NCBI RefSeq assembly: GCF_003086295.3
Contig: NC_092038.1
Location: forward strand, 101,525,837 to 101,589,836
Direction: 5' to 3'
From: Arachis hypogaea
Taxonomy: Eukaryota; Streptophyta; Magnoliopsida; Fabales; Fabaceae
DNA length: 64,000 nt
The notes beneath the pieces are model-generated. The model was not told the origin of the DNA. It was given only the letters and a program-made list of their open reading frames with translations, and did no database searches. Of the stretch, positions 54,062 to 64,000 are shown piece after piece. Made by a program: the position numbers and the translations under genes. Numbering within the stretch: position 1 is the first letter of the stretch; every line of letters starts with the position of its first letter.

Positions 54062-55713
54062 TGATGAGCGGATAATTTGTACGCTTTTTGGCATTGTTTT
54101 TAGTATGTTTTTGGTATGTTTTAGTTAGTTTTTAGTATATTTCTATTAGTTTTTAGTTAAAATTCACTTTTCTGGACTTTACTATGAGTTTGTGTGTTTT
54201 TCTGTGATTTCAGGTATTTTCTGGCTGAAATAAAGGGACCTGAGCAAAAATCTGATTCAGAGGCTAAAAAGGACTGCAGATGCTGTTGGATTCTGACCTC
54301 TCTACACTCGAAGTAGATTTTCTGGAGCTACAGAAGCCCAATTTGCGCGCTTTCAACGGCGTTGGAAAGTAGACATTCTGGGCTTTCCAGCAATATATAA
54401 TAGTCCATACTTTGCCCGAGATTTGATGGCCCAAATCGGCGTTCCAAATCAGCTCAAAACTGCCCGGCGTTAAACGTCGGAACTGGCACAAGAATAGGAG
54501 TTAAACGCCCAAACTGGCACAAAAGCTGGCGTTTAACTCCAAGAAGAGTCTCTACACGAAAATGCTTCAATGCTCAGCCCAAGAACACACCAAGTGGGCC
54601 CGAAAGTAGATTTTTATGTAATTTACTCATCTTTGTAAACCCTAGGCTACTAATTCTCTACAAATAGGACCTTTCACTATTGTATTTTCATCTTTTGATC
54701 ATTTTTCGATCTTAGGATCATCTTTGGACATCTAGTTCTTAGATCATGGGGGCTGGCCTCACGGCCATGCCTGGACCTTGTTCTTATCTATTTTCAACGG
54801 TGGAGTTTCTACACACCATAGATTAAGGTGTGGAGCTCTGCTGTTCCTCGAGTATTAATGCAATTACTATTGTTCTTCTATTCAATTCAACTTGTTCTTA
54901 TTCCAAGATATTCATTTGCACCCAAGAACATGATGAATGTGATGATTATGTGACGCTCATCATCATTCTCACTTATGAACGAGTGCCTGACAACCACTTC
55001 TGTTCTACAAGCAAACAAGGCTTGAATGTTTATCTCTTAGATTCTTTAATCAGAATCTTCGTGGTATAAGCTAGAACTGATGGCGGCATTCAAGAGAATC
55101 CGGAAAAACTAAACCTTGTCTATGGTATTCTGAGTAGGATTCGATGATTGAATGACTGTGACGAGCTTCAAACTCGCAATTGTGGGGCGTTAGTGACAGA
55201 CGCAAAAGAATCACTGGATTCTCTTCCGACATGATCGAGAACCGACAACTGAATAGCCATGTCGTGACAGGGTGCGTTGAACATTTTCACTGAGAGGATG
55301 GGAGGTAGCCACTGACAACGGTGAAACCCTACATACAGCTTGCCATGGAAAGGAGTAAGAAGGATTGGATGAAGACAGTAGGAAAGCAGAGAAACGGAAG
55401 GGACAAAGCATCTCCATTCGCTTATCTGAAATTCTCACCAATGAATTACATAAGTATCTCTATCTTTATCTTCATGTTTTATTCATACACTATCCATAAC
55501 CATTTGAGTTTACCTGACTAAGATTTACAAGGTGACCATAGCTTGCTTCATACCAACAATCTCTGTGGGATCGACCCTTACTCGCGTAAGGTTTATTACT
55601 TGGACGACCCAGTACACTTGCTGGTTAGTTGTGCGAAGTTGTGATAAAGAGTTGAGATTACAATTGTGCGTACCATGTTGATGGCGCCATTGATGATCAC
55701 AATTTCGTGCACC
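54062..55713 (+). repeat. 3' LTR of F3 (1652 bp)
   Basis: Starts TGATGAGCGGATAATTTGTACG and ends CACAATTTCGTGCACCA. Near the end, TGCGTACCATGTTGATGGCGCCATTG looks like an older LTR end plus primer site embedded within the LTR (about 55667-55692). Confidence 0.9.
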
Positions 55714-55718
55714 AATGA

Positions 55719-56387
55719 TCATGAGGAGTCACGAAAAAAAAATCATAAAAATTAAAAACAGAATAAAAAACAGCAGAAAAAAATCGCACCCTGGAGGAAG
55801 CACAGGCTGGCGTTCAACGCCAGTAAGATGCATCTGGCTGGCGTTCAACACCAGAACAGAGCATCAATCTGGCGCTGAACGCCAGAAACAAGCAACATTC
55901 TGGCGCTGAATGCCAGGAATGTGCCTGGAGGAAAAGCTGGCGCTGAACGCCAGTAACAAGCATGAAACTGGCGTTCAACGCCAGAAACATGCTTTACATG
56001 GGCGTTGAACGCCCAGAATGTGCACCACTCGGCGTTTAAACGCCAGAATGGTGTGCAAAGGCATTTTACATGCCTACTTGGTGCAGGGATGGAATTCCTT
56101 GACACCTCAGGATCTGTGGACCCCACAGGATCACCTCAGGATCTGTGGACCCCACAGGATCCCCACCTACTATATTCCCACCTTACCTCCTAATCCTATT
56201 TTACTCTTCCCCATGTCACACTTCCCAAAACCCTTCACCAATCATCTCAATCCCTCTTCCCAATCACCCCCTTCACCACTCACATCCATCCACTCTTCCC
56301 CATAAACCCCACCTACCTTCAAAAATTCAAAAACATTTTCCCACCCATTCCCACCCTATATGGCCGAAACTTCACTCTCCCCTCTCC
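55719..56387 (+). other. F2 region between the F3 insertion and the additional ORF: palindrome array and C-rich stretch
   Basis: Seven or eight TGGCGTTCAACGCCA / TGGCGCTGAACGCCA units lie at 55807-56050. A direct repeat of ACCTCAGGATCTGTGGACCC occurs at about 56103 and 56133; F3 has it once. Then C/T-rich, G-poor DNA runs to the TATA-like box. Confidence 0.75.
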
Positions 56388-56388
56388 C

Positions 56389-56396
56389 TATATATA
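56389..56396 (+). promoter_or_regulatory. TATA-like box upstream of the F2 additional ORF
   Basis: TATATATA, 199 bases before ATG 56588 and 126 before the stem-loop, the same spacing as in F3. Confidence 0.5.
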
Positions 56397-56514
56397 CCCT
56401 TCCATTCTACTTCATTTTCACACAACACAACCCCCTCTTCTTCACCTTGGCCGAACCTACCTCTCTCCCTCTCTACCATATTCTCTTCTTCTTCTTCTTT
56501 TCTTCTTTCTTCTA

Positions 56515-56549
56515 TTGCTCGAGGACGAGCAATATTTTAAGTTTGGTGT
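56515..56549 (+). promoter_or_regulatory. Stem-loop plus AAGTTTGGTGT cassette before the F2 additional ORF
   Basis: TTGCTCG-AGGA-CGAGCAA (56515-56532), TATTTT, AAGTTTGGTGT (56539-56549). Confidence 0.7.
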
Positions 56550-56587
56550 GGTCAAAGCATAATCTTTTTTGTTTTCCATTACCATCA

Positions 56588-57736
56588 ATGGCACCTAAGG
56601 CCAGAGAATCCTCTAGAAAAGGAAAAGGGAAGACAAAAGCTTCCACCTCCGAATCATGAGAGATGGAAAGATTCATCTCCAAAAGCCATCAAGACCACTT
56701 CTATGATGTTGCGGCAAAGAAGAAGGTGATCCCTAAGGTCCCTTTCAAGCTCAAGAAAAATGAGTATCTGGAGATCCGACATGAGATCCGAAGAAGAGGT
56801 TGGGAAGTCCTAACCAACCCCATGCAACAAGTTAGAATCTTAATGGTTCAAGAGTTCTATGCCAATGCATGGATCACTAGGAACCATGATCAAAGTATGA
56901 ACCCGAGTCCAAAGAATTATCTCACAATGGTTCGGGGGAAATACTTAGATTTTAGTCCGGAGAATGTGAGGTTGGCGTTCCACTTGCCCATGATGCAAGA
57001 AGATGTACGCCCCTACACTAGAAGGGTCAACTTTAATCAAAGGTTGGACCAAGTCCTTATGGACATATGTGTAGAAGGAGCTCAATGGAAAAGAGATTCC
57101 AAAGGCAAGCCAGTTCAATTAAGAAGATTGGACCTCAAGCCTGTGGCTAGAGGATGGGTGGAGTTAATTCAACGCTCCATCATTCCCACTAGCAACCGAT
57201 CTGAAGTTACTGTGGATCGGGCCATCATGATTCATAGCATCATGATTGGAGAGGAAGTAGAAGTTCATGAGGTCATCTCCAATAAAATCTATAAAATAGC
57301 CGACATGCCCTCTACCATAGCAAGGCTAGCTTTTCCTCACCTTATCTGCCATCTATGTTACTCAGCTGGAGTTATCATAGAAGGAGACATCCCCATTAAA
57401 GAGGATAAGCCCATCACCAAGAAGAGGATGGAGCAAGCAAGAGAGACCCCCCACGGATCTCAAGAGATGCATGAGGAAGCTCATCATCAAGAAATCCCTG
57501 AGATGCCTCAAGAGATGCACTTTCCTCCCAACAACTATTGGGAACAACTCAACACTTACTTAGAAGATTTGAGCCACAATGTGGAACAATTAAGGGTGGA
57601 ACATCATGAGCACTCCATCATTCTCCATGAAATAAGAGAAGATCAAAGAGCAATGAGGGAGGAGCAACAAAGGCAAGGAAGGGACATAGAAGAGCTTAAG
57701 GACATTGTTGGTCCTTCAAGAAGAAGACGCCACTAA
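56588..57736 (+). pseudogene. Additional ORF of F2, one premature stop
   Basis: ATG 56588 (MAPKARESSRKGKGKTKAS). TGA at 56657-56659 stands where F3 has TGG (Trp), and the frame is otherwise open to TAA 57734-57736, 382 codons. The domain has VIPKVPFKLKKNEYLEI, RRRGWEVLTNP, MVQEFYANAWITRN, MVRGKYLDFSPENVRLAF, DLKPVARGWVELIQ and TSNRSEVTVDRAIMIH. The C-terminal 75 residues are a strong coiled-coil candidate (NYWEQLNTYLEDLSHNVEQL, then HEIREDQRAMREEQQRQG), ending in a basic RRRRH. No membrane segment. A restart at Met 56663, two codons after the stop, would give a 357-aa protein without the basic N-terminus. Confidence 0.8.
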
Positions 57737-58800
57737 GGTGGATTCATTCCTTGTTCTTATTTCTTTCTGTTTTTCGTTTTTTTTATGTTGTGTTTATCTA
57801 TGTTTTGTGTCTCTACTTCATGATCACTAGTAGTTAGTAATTATGTCTTAAAGCTATGAATAAATTTCATGAATCCTTCACCTCTCTTAAATGAAAAATG
57901 TCTTAATTCAAAAGAACAAGAAATACATGAATTTCGAAATTATCCTTGAATTTAATTTAATTTTATTGATGTGGTGACAATACTTTTTGTTTTCTGAATG
58001 AATGCTTAAACAGTGCATATTTTTTATCTTGTTGTTTATGAATGTTAAAACTGTTGGCTCTTGAAAGAATGATGAACAAAGAGAAATGTTATTGATGATC
58101 TGAAAAATCATAAAATTGATTCTTGAAGCAAGAAAAAGCAGTGAAAAAAAAAGAAAAGCTTGCAAAAAAAAAATGGCGAAAAAAATAGAAAGAAAAAGAA
58201 AAAGCAAGCAGAAAAAGTCAATAGCCCTTAAAACCAAAAGGCAAGGGTAAAAAGGATCCAAGGCTTTGAGCATCAATGGATAGGAGGGCCCAAGGAAATA
58301 AAATCCAGGCCTAAGCGGCTAAACCAAGTTGTCCCTAACCATGTGCTTGTGTTATGAAGGTCCAAGTGAAAAGCTTGAGACTGAATGGTTAAAGCCGTGA
58401 TCCAAAGCAAAAAGAGCGTGCTTAAGAGCTCTGGACACCACTAACTAGGGACTCTAGCAAAGCTGAGTCACAATCTGAAAAGGTTCACCCAGTTATGTGT
58501 CTGTGGCATTTATGTATCCGGTGGTAATACTGGAAAACAAAATGCTTAGGGCCACGGCCAAGACTCATAAGTAGCTGTGTTCAAGAATCAACATACTTAA
58601 CTAGGAAAGTCAATAACACTATCTGAAATTCTAAGTTCCTAGAGAAGCCAATCATTCTAAACTTCAAAGGAAAAAGTAAGATGCCAAAACTGTTCAGAAG
58701 CAAAAAGCTACAAGTCCCGCTCATCTAATTATAATTAATATTCATTGATATTTTGAAATTTATAGTATATTCTCTTTTTTTTATCCTAATTGATTTTCAG
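57737..58800 (+). other. Conserved 3' non-coding block of F2
   Basis: As in F1 and F3, but with an extra segment of about 190 bases (about 58205-58395: AAAGGCAAGGGTAAAAAGG, GCCTAAGCGGCTAAACC) before the shared block at about 58395-58725. Confidence 0.7.
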
Positions 58801-58837
58801 TTTCTTGGGGACAAGCAACAATTTAAGTTTGGTGTTG
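58801..58837 (+). promoter_or_regulatory. 3' cassette of F2: stem-loop, AAGTTTGGTGT and LTR border
   Basis: TTTCTTG-GGGA-CAAGCAA (58801-58818), with one mismatch in the stem, then AAGTTTGGTGT (58825-58835), TG, LTR. Confidence 0.65.
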
Positions 58838-60506
58838 TGATGAGCGGATAATTTATACGCTTTTTGGCATTGTTTTTAGGTAGTTTTTAGTAAGTTCAAG
58901 CTACTTTTAGGGATGTTTTCATTAGTTTTTATGTTAAATTCACATTTCTTGACTTTACTATGAGTTTGTGTGCTTTTCTATGATTTCAGGTAATTTCTGG
59001 CTGAAATTGAGGGACTTGAGCAAAACTCTGAAAAAGGCTGACAAAAGGACTGCTGATGCTGTTGGAATCTGACCTCTCTGCACTCGAAATGGATTTTCTA
59101 GAGCTACAGAACTCCAAATGGCGCGCTCTCAACGGCTTTGGAAAGTCGACATCCAGAGCTTTCTAGCAATATATAATAGTTTATACTTTATTTGGGAATT
59201 GACGACGTAACTTGGCGTTGAACGCCAAGTACATGCTGCTGTCTGGAGTTAAACGCCAGAAACACGTCATGACCCGGAGTTGAACGCCCAAAACACGCTA
59301 TAACTTGGAGTTCAACTCCAATAAAAGCCTCAGCTCGTGGATAGACCAAGCTCAGCCCAAACATACACCAAGTGGGCCCTAGAAGTGGATTTATGCATCA
59401 ATTACTTACTCATGTAAACCCTAGTAGCTAGTTTATTATAAATAGGACTTTTTACTAGTGTATTAGGAATCTCTGGACGCCTAGTCCTTAGACCATGGGG
59501 GCTGGCCATTCGGCCATGCCTGAACCTTTCACCTATGTATTTTCAACGGTGAAGTTTCTGCACACCATAGATTAAGGGTGTGGAGCTCTGCTGTACCTCA
59601 AGTTTCAATACAATTATTATTACTTTCTATTCAATTCTCTTTTATTCTTATTCCAAGATATACGTTCCACAACACTTTGATGAATGTGATGATCCGTGAC
59701 ACTCATCATCATTCTCACCTATGAATGCGCGTGATTGACAACCACTTCCGTTCTACCTTAGGCCGGGCGCATATCTCTTAGATTCCCCAACAGAATCTTC
59801 GTGGTATAAGCTAAATAGATGGCGGCATTCATGAGAATCCAGAAAGTCTAAACCTTGTCTATGGTATTCCGAGTAGGATTCTGGGATTGAATGACTGTGA
59901 CAAGCTTCAAACTCCTGAAGGCTGGGCGTTAGTGACAGACGCAAAAGAATCAAGGGATTCTATTCCAACCTGATTGAGAACCGACAGATGATTAGCCGTG
60001 CTATGACAGAGCATAGGACCATTTTCACTGAGAGGATGGGATGTAGCCATTGACAACGGTGATGCCCTACATACAGCTTGCCATGGAAAGGAGTAAGAAG
60101 GATTGGATGAATGTAATAAAAAAGTAGAGATTCGAGAGGAGCACAGCATCTCCACACGCCTATCTGAAATTTCCACCATGGAATTATATGAGTAACTATT
60201 TCTATCTTATTTTATTTTCTGTTTAATTATTAAATTTCGAAACCCATAACCATTTAATCTGCCTAACTGAGATTTACAAGGTGACCATAGCTTGCTTCAT
60301 ACCAACAATCTCTGTGGGATCGACCCTTACTCACGTAAGGTATTACTTGGATGACCCAGTACACTTGCTGGTTAAGTTGAACGGAGTTATGATCACACCA
60401 GGGATTATTAAGATCCCAATTCATCACACCATGATCTCTTTGGGGTATTTTTGATTTCATACAAATACAAAGAGACCAACTTTGAGGATCACAATTTCGT
60501 CCACCA
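58838..60506 (+). repeat. 3' LTR of F2 (1669 bp)
   Basis: Same subtype and length as 40316-41983, with a few percent by-eye difference or less. TATAAATAGG at 59437-59446. Confidence 0.9.
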
Positions 60507-60517
60507 TGCATGCTTTC

Positions 60518-62073
60518 TGATAAGCGGATATTTTATACGCTTTTTGGGGGTAATTTCATGTAGATTTTAGTATGTTTTAATTATTTTTTAGTAGAATATT
60601 ATTAGTTTTTAGGCAAAAATCATATTTCTAGACTTTACTATGAGTTTGTGTGTTTTTCTGTGATTTCAGGTATTTTCTGGCTGAAATTGAGGGAGCTGAG
60701 CAAAAATCTGATTTAGGCTGAAAAAGGACTGCTGATGCTGTTGGATTCTGACCTCCCTTCACTCGGAATGGATTTTTTGGAGCTACAGGAGTCCAATTGG
60801 CGCGCTCTCAATTGGGTTGGAAAGTAGATATCCAGGGCTTTCCAACAATATATAATAATCCATACTTTGCGCGAAGATAGACGACGTAAGCTGGCGTTCA
60901 ACACCAGTTCCATGTTGCAGTCTGGCGTTCAGCGCCAGAAACAGGTTACAAGTTGGAGTTCAACGCCCAAAACACGTTACAACCTGGCGTTCAACTCCAG
61001 AAACTGCCCAAGCACGTGAGAGGCTTAATTCTCAGCCCCAGCACAGACCAAGTGGGCCCCAGAAGTGGATTTTTGCACCAATTATCTTAGTCTACTCATT
61101 CTCTGTAAACCTAGGTTACTAGTTTAGTATTTAAACAACTTTTAGAGATCTATTTTGTACCTCATGACATTTTTAAATCTGAATTATATACTCTTTGATG
61201 GCATGAGTCTCTAAACTCCATTGTTGGGGGTGAGGAGCTCTGCAGCATCTCGATGAATTAATGCAATTGTTTATGTTTTTCCATTCAAACATGCGTGTTC
61301 CTATCTAAGATGTTCATTCGTGCTTAATTATGGAGAAGGTGGTGATCCGTGACACTCATCACCTTCCTCAATCCATGAACGTGTGCCTGACAACCACCTC
61401 CATTCTACATCAGATTGAATGAGTATCTCTTAGATTCCTTAACCAGAATCTTCGTGGTATAAGCCAGATTGATGGCGGCATTCATAAGAATCCGGAAAGT
61501 CTAAACCTTGTCTGTGGTATTCCGAGTAGGATTCTGGGATTGGATGACTGTGACGAGCTTCAAACTCGCGAGTGTTGGGCGTGATGACAAACGCAAAAGA
61601 ATCAATGGATTCTATTCCGACATGATTGAGAACCAACAGCTGATTAGCCGTGCTGTGACAGAGCATTTGGACCATTTTCACTGAGAGGATGGGAAGTAGC
61701 CATTGACAACGGCGACACCCTACATAGAGCTTGCCATGGAAGGAACTTTGCATTTTGCTATTGAGTTGAATATTACATTACAGGAATTCAGAAGACAATG
61801 CATCTCCAAAACTCCAACATATTCTCCATCACTGCACAACAAGTAATTATTTCGCACTCTTTTATTTTCTAATAAGTCAAACTGATAATTATAATTGATA
61901 TCCTAACTAAGAATAATAAAATAAACATAGCTTGCTTCAAACCAATAATCTTCGTGGGATCGACCCTTACTCACGTAAGGTACTACTTGGACGACCCAGT
62001 GCACTTGTTGGTTAGTGGTACGAAATCATAAGAAATCTTGATTTTGATATTAGGATTAAAATTTCGTGCACCA
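60518..62073 (+). mobile_element. Solo LTR, related to the FIDEL-like type, in LTR-C of X
   Basis: Starts TGATAAGCGGATATTTTATACG and ends AAAATTTCGTGCACCA. Flanked by CTTTC (60513-60517) and CTTTT (62074-62078). LTR-B reads GCATGCTTTCCTTCTC at this place, confirming the empty site. It contains TGGCGTTCAGCGCCAG palindromes at about 60893-61000. No internal DNA. Confidence 0.85.
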
Positions 62074-62078
62074 CTTTT

Positions 62079-62323
62079 CTTCTCTCTTCTAGGCCACTCT
62101 TACCTTATTAATTCTGAAATCACTTAGCAAATAGTTACGCATCGAATGGCAATAAAGAGGATCAAAATATAGCAATTATAAGGCAAAATAAGCATGTTTT
62201 CTATTATGGAGCAATATTAGGAAGTGAACACAAAACCATGCATTTTTTGTGAATAAGTGCGAGAAATATTGACAAAAAACCCCAAATTAAGCACAAGATA
62301 AACCACAAAATTGGGGTTTATCA
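62079..62323 (-). repeat. LTR-C of element X, last part
   Basis: Matches LTR-B from CTTCTCTCTTCTAGGCC to GGGGTTTATCA, followed by CTTAC, the duplication that pairs with 16512-16516. Confidence 0.85.
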
Positions 62324-62724
62324 CTTACTGGGAACCATATAGGTTCTCACCCCTTCCTTTTCCCTTCCCCCACAGATGGAAGATCCAGACTTGATCGCCG
62401 ACGCAGGAGTTATATTCAAGTTTGTATGAACTAACTTAAGACGTATATATGTATGAAAGTTTTTCTGTGATCTTATTGCTAAATTTAATTTTGCTGTTAG
62501 TCTGGTGTTTATCTTATATTGTATATCTCTGAAGATGTTCATGGTATTGTTAACAGGTTTGTTAAAAAAGTATGTTATAAAAATAAGTTAACATACGCGA
62601 TTCCATAGTACGAAAGGCTTATATGTAATAAATATTATCGAGTCTAGAGTTTTATAGGGCTACTGGAAAGTAACACTTGATGACTGGCAGTGATCCAGAC
62701 TTGTCGAAAATTGGGTCGTTACAG
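62324..62724 (+). repeat. 3' LTR of the LARD, last part
   Basis: Matches LTR1 from TATTGGGAATCATATAGG (10866) to the end ...GGGTCGTTACA. About 280 bases present in LTR1 (about 10955-11233) are missing here at ATATTCA/AGTTTGTATG. Followed by GTATT, the right duplication. Confidence 0.85.
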
Positions 62725-62815
62725 TATTGACTTAATTGAAATAGATTCTATACAACTATTCGTGACCTCATCTTTAACAAAAAGATCAAAGACATATGTT
62801 TTCAACTTAAAAAAC
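62725..62815 (-). pseudogene. Ty1/copia pol remnant, upstream part
   Basis: On the minus strand, KTYVFDLFVKDEVTNSCI (with a frame change after it) resembles the copia segment that precedes the Leu-Val-Gly motif region, and leads into NAHFTTKDEM at 7679 once the nest is ignored. It supports the view that a single copia gene was split by the LARD. Too short and decayed for more. Confidence 0.6.
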
Positions 62816-63560
62816 TACATAATTCAAAACACTTTTTATATTAAATAACTAAATTTTCTATCTTATGTAACTAAAATTTTTGTATATTATTTTTTGATAT
62901 TTAACTAAAATATCTGCACAATTCAACATAATTTATATATTATATAACTAAAGTATCTATATTTTTTAATTAAAATATTTATAGACTTCAACAAAAATTT
63001 ATGTATTTCTTTTTCAAATTTTTTTTCTTTTTTTATCCTCTCAAGAGAAAGTAAAATAAAAAAATAAACAAAAAAATAAAAAATAAAAAGATATAGTAAC
63101 AATATTAGTAAGAGAAAAAAAAGAGGAAGAATACGTAGAATAACTCTAAATCTTAAATTTTAAGAAGAGAAATTTGTAATTTATAAATGCGCTATGTGAA
63201 TTATTTTTGTTAGATTCGACCAATTTATTTAAATTTGACTATAAAAAAAATTTAATCATGTAGTATGATCATAAAAATATTAGACATACACTTAATATTT
63301 CGGAAATATAAATATGGAGTATATGATGTACATTGTATTATATTAATTCTAAAATGAAAAAACCAGCAAAATGGAAGGAAAGCACCGAAATATGCGTAAT
63401 ATCTGAGTTGATTTGTTGTGTTAATGGGCGTCACTGAAAGCACTCCTATCCTTTAATTCGACCGGAATATAGGTACATCCAAAACATGAGATTGAGTAAT
63501 AATTAGACTTGGTCATCAAACACAATTTTAATGCCAATTTTAAACACTACTTTTGAACTT
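62816..63560. other. AT-rich intergenic DNA upstream of the phytocyanin-like gene
   Basis: No gene, RNA or repeat could be supported. Probably contains the promoter of the gene at 63636; no clear TATA box could be assigned (TATACACA at 63602 is very close to the ATG). Confidence 0.5.
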
Positions 63561-63635
63561 TAAAACGGCCACCTTCAATTCAGTTTCACCTTTAGAAAAC
63601 ATATACACACAATTTTAGGAAAATTGAAAACCACA

Positions 63636-63822
63636 ATGGATTATGAGAAAGTACACCTTAGTTTGTTAATCTCTACCATGATTAGCTACCTTACATTGGT
63701 ATGTGTGAGTTCCAAAACAACTCACATTGTTGGAGATCGTGTGGGTTGGGCTTCGCCTGGTTACAATGGCTTCTACGAAAATTGGAGCAAAAACGTAACC
63801 TTCAATGTTGGAGACGTACTTT
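63636..63822 (+). CDS. Phytocyanin-like (early-nodulin-like/uclacyanin-like) protein, exon 1, 3' partial
   Basis: ATG 63636 opens MDYEKVHLSLLISTMISYLT, a signal-peptide-like start with cleavage probable near Ser-Ser-Lys at residues 24-26. Mature sequence starts THIVGDRVGWASPGYNGFYE and continues NWSKNVTFNVGDVL, the first third of the plastocyanin-like phytocyanin domain (HxVGDxxGW, then FxVGDxL). Family members are secreted or GPI-anchored blue-copper or copper-less wall proteins. GTATGT at 63823-63828 is a good splice donor right after VGDVL, and phytocyanin genes often have an intron here; reading on gives a stop within 40 bases. Copper ligands (His, Cys, His, Met/Gln) lie in exon 2, outside the window, so copper binding cannot be judged. 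Confidence 0.8.
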
Positions 63823-64000
63823 GTATGTTTCTTGCTCCCTCATTTTTGGATACACAAAATTAAAAATCAGGTGTTACTTGTTAGATGGCTTCTGTATATT
63901 TATGATATAAATGAAACATATAACCATATGTATATCTCTTTGAAAAAATTGAAGGTAATTTAAGGCAGAGCGTTTGATTAATGAGTAAATTAAATATTAT
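63823..64000 (+). other. Intron 1 of the phytocyanin-like gene, incomplete
   Basis: Starts GTATGTTT, is AT-rich, and no acceptor followed by phytocyanin coding is found before the window ends. Confidence 0.6.

Larger units (their letters stand above)
45959..55713 (+). mobile_element. Element F3: FIDEL-related, pol-less retrotransposon nested in F2
   Basis: TSD ATGAT at 45954-45958 and 55714-55718. LTRs lie at 45959-about 47579 and 54062-55713. Internal order is as in F2: leader with a palindrome array, gag-protease, hairpin, palindrome array, TATA-like box, cassette, additional ORF, conserved block, cassette. No RT, RNase H or integrase. The primer-binding site is mostly deleted. Confidence 0.85.
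40316..60506 (+). mobile_element. Element F2: FIDEL-related, pol-less retrotransposon
   Basis: LTRs lie at 40316-41983 and 58838-60506, TSD TGCAT at 40311-40315 and 60507-60511. Internal order: tRNA-Asp primer site, leader, gag-protease, hairpin, [F3 inserted], palindrome array, TATA-like box, cassette, additional ORF, conserved non-coding block, cassette. RT, RNase H and integrase are absent, and the gag-to-array join is short and the same in F3, so the lack of pol is a family trait and not a private deletion. Confidence 0.85.
16517..62323 (-). mobile_element. Element X: minus-strand Ty3/gypsy complex with three LTRs
   Basis: CTTAC is duplicated at 16512-16516 and 62324-62328. Layout, left to right: LTR-A (16517-about 17606, truncated), gag remnant (17615-18874), primer site, LTR-B (19021-20762), purine tract and internal DNA (20763-21545 and 34752-38880, interrupted by F1), primer site, LTR-C (38881-40315 and 62079-62323, interrupted by F2 and a solo LTR). 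LTR-B has a primer site on one side and a polypurine tract on the other, so it acts as the 5' LTR of the left unit and the 3' LTR of the right unit. No pol is left in either unit. Confidence 0.75.
7680..62724 (+). mobile_element. Outer LTR element (LARD-like, Ty3/gypsy-derived) that contains the whole nest
   Basis: Structure: LTR1 7680-11539, internal 11540-12168, LTR2 12169-62724 interrupted at 15323-62323. Flanking 5-mers GCATT (7675-7679) and GTATT (62725-62729) fit one aged target duplication. The primer site matches initiator-Met tRNA and the purine tract is GGTGGGTGGGA, so it belongs to an LTR retrotransposon, but no gag or pol is left. Long LTRs around a short non-coding interior fit a large retrotransposon derivative (LARD) or a deleted gypsy element. 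Parallel flanking copia coding supports the insertion borders. Confidence 0.8.

Noticed and set aside
1..64000. tRNA or rRNA genes
   Set aside because: The tRNA-like matches found are primer-binding sites of 15-20 bases. No cloverleaf or rRNA segment was recognised by eye.

Overview
The window is a plant repeat nest of the kind found between genes in a large, methylated genome. Peanut (Arachis) is the best guess. Eight LTR copies begin TGATGAGCGGATAATTTRTACG (a relative of this start opens the last solo LTR), and they and their internal regions are full of TGGCGTTTAACGCCA-type palindromes, which I recall as typical of the abundant Arachis Ty3/gypsy families FIDEL (autonomous) and Feral (non-autonomous). 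That species and family naming is from memory. The structures below are read from the sequence. The only host gene seen is the first exon of a phytocyanin-like (blue-copper, early-nodulin-like) protein at the far right (63636-63822, continuing beyond the window).

Left flank (1-7679): a decayed hAT transposase inserted in a decayed Mutator-like transposase (1-2195); AT-rich DNA with three MITE-like inverted-repeat elements (3469-3837, 3877-4043, 4097-4398); a Mutator-type terminal-repeat element (about 5120-6871) that was itself hit by a 1.3 kb hAT-like element carrying a GC-rich, gene-5'-end-like segment (5350-6649); and a Ty1/copia remnant on the minus strand (about 6900-7679).

The nest (7680-62724) is a set of insertions within insertions, each bounded by target-site duplications (TSDs) I could locate. 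Level 1: a Ty3/gypsy-derived LARD with about 3.9 kb LTRs and only 0.6 kb of internal DNA (TSD GCATT/GTATT) split the copia remnant, whose upstream part resumes at 62725. Level 2: a 1.19 kb Harbinger/Tourist-type element (TSD TTA) entered its 3' LTR. Level 3: element 'X', minus strand, with structure LTR-A / gag / LTR-B / internal / LTR-C (TSD CTTAC), landed across the Harbinger edge. Level 4: two FIDEL-like insertions in X, namely element F1 (21546-34751, TSD GGGTT, with gag-pro-RT-RH-IN plus an additional ORF) and element F2 (40316-60506, TSD TGCAT, gag-pro plus additional ORF and no pol). A solo LTR lies beside F2 (60518-62073, TSD CTTTC/CTTTT). Level 5: a reverse-orientation solo LTR in the F1 integrase (27850-29526, TSD GCTAC) and element F3 in F2 (45959-55713, TSD ATGAT, also pol-less).

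How the parts work together: F1 encodes all enzymatic domains but is broken by one in-frame stop and by the solo LTR. F2 and F3 encode only Gag, a retropepsin-like domain and the additional ORF, so they would depend on enzymes in trans. All three share non-coding architecture: a tRNA-Asp-type primer site (lost in F3), a GGGAGGCAACCC hairpin after the first ORF, palindrome arrays, a TATA-like box 150-200 nt before the additional ORF, a TTGCTYGRGGACRAGCAA stem-loop followed by AAGTTTGGTGT placed both before the additional ORF and again at the 3' LTR, and a long conserved 3' non-coding block. This repeated stem-loop/motif cassette, with pair-preserving changes between elements, is the least explained and most interesting signal here.
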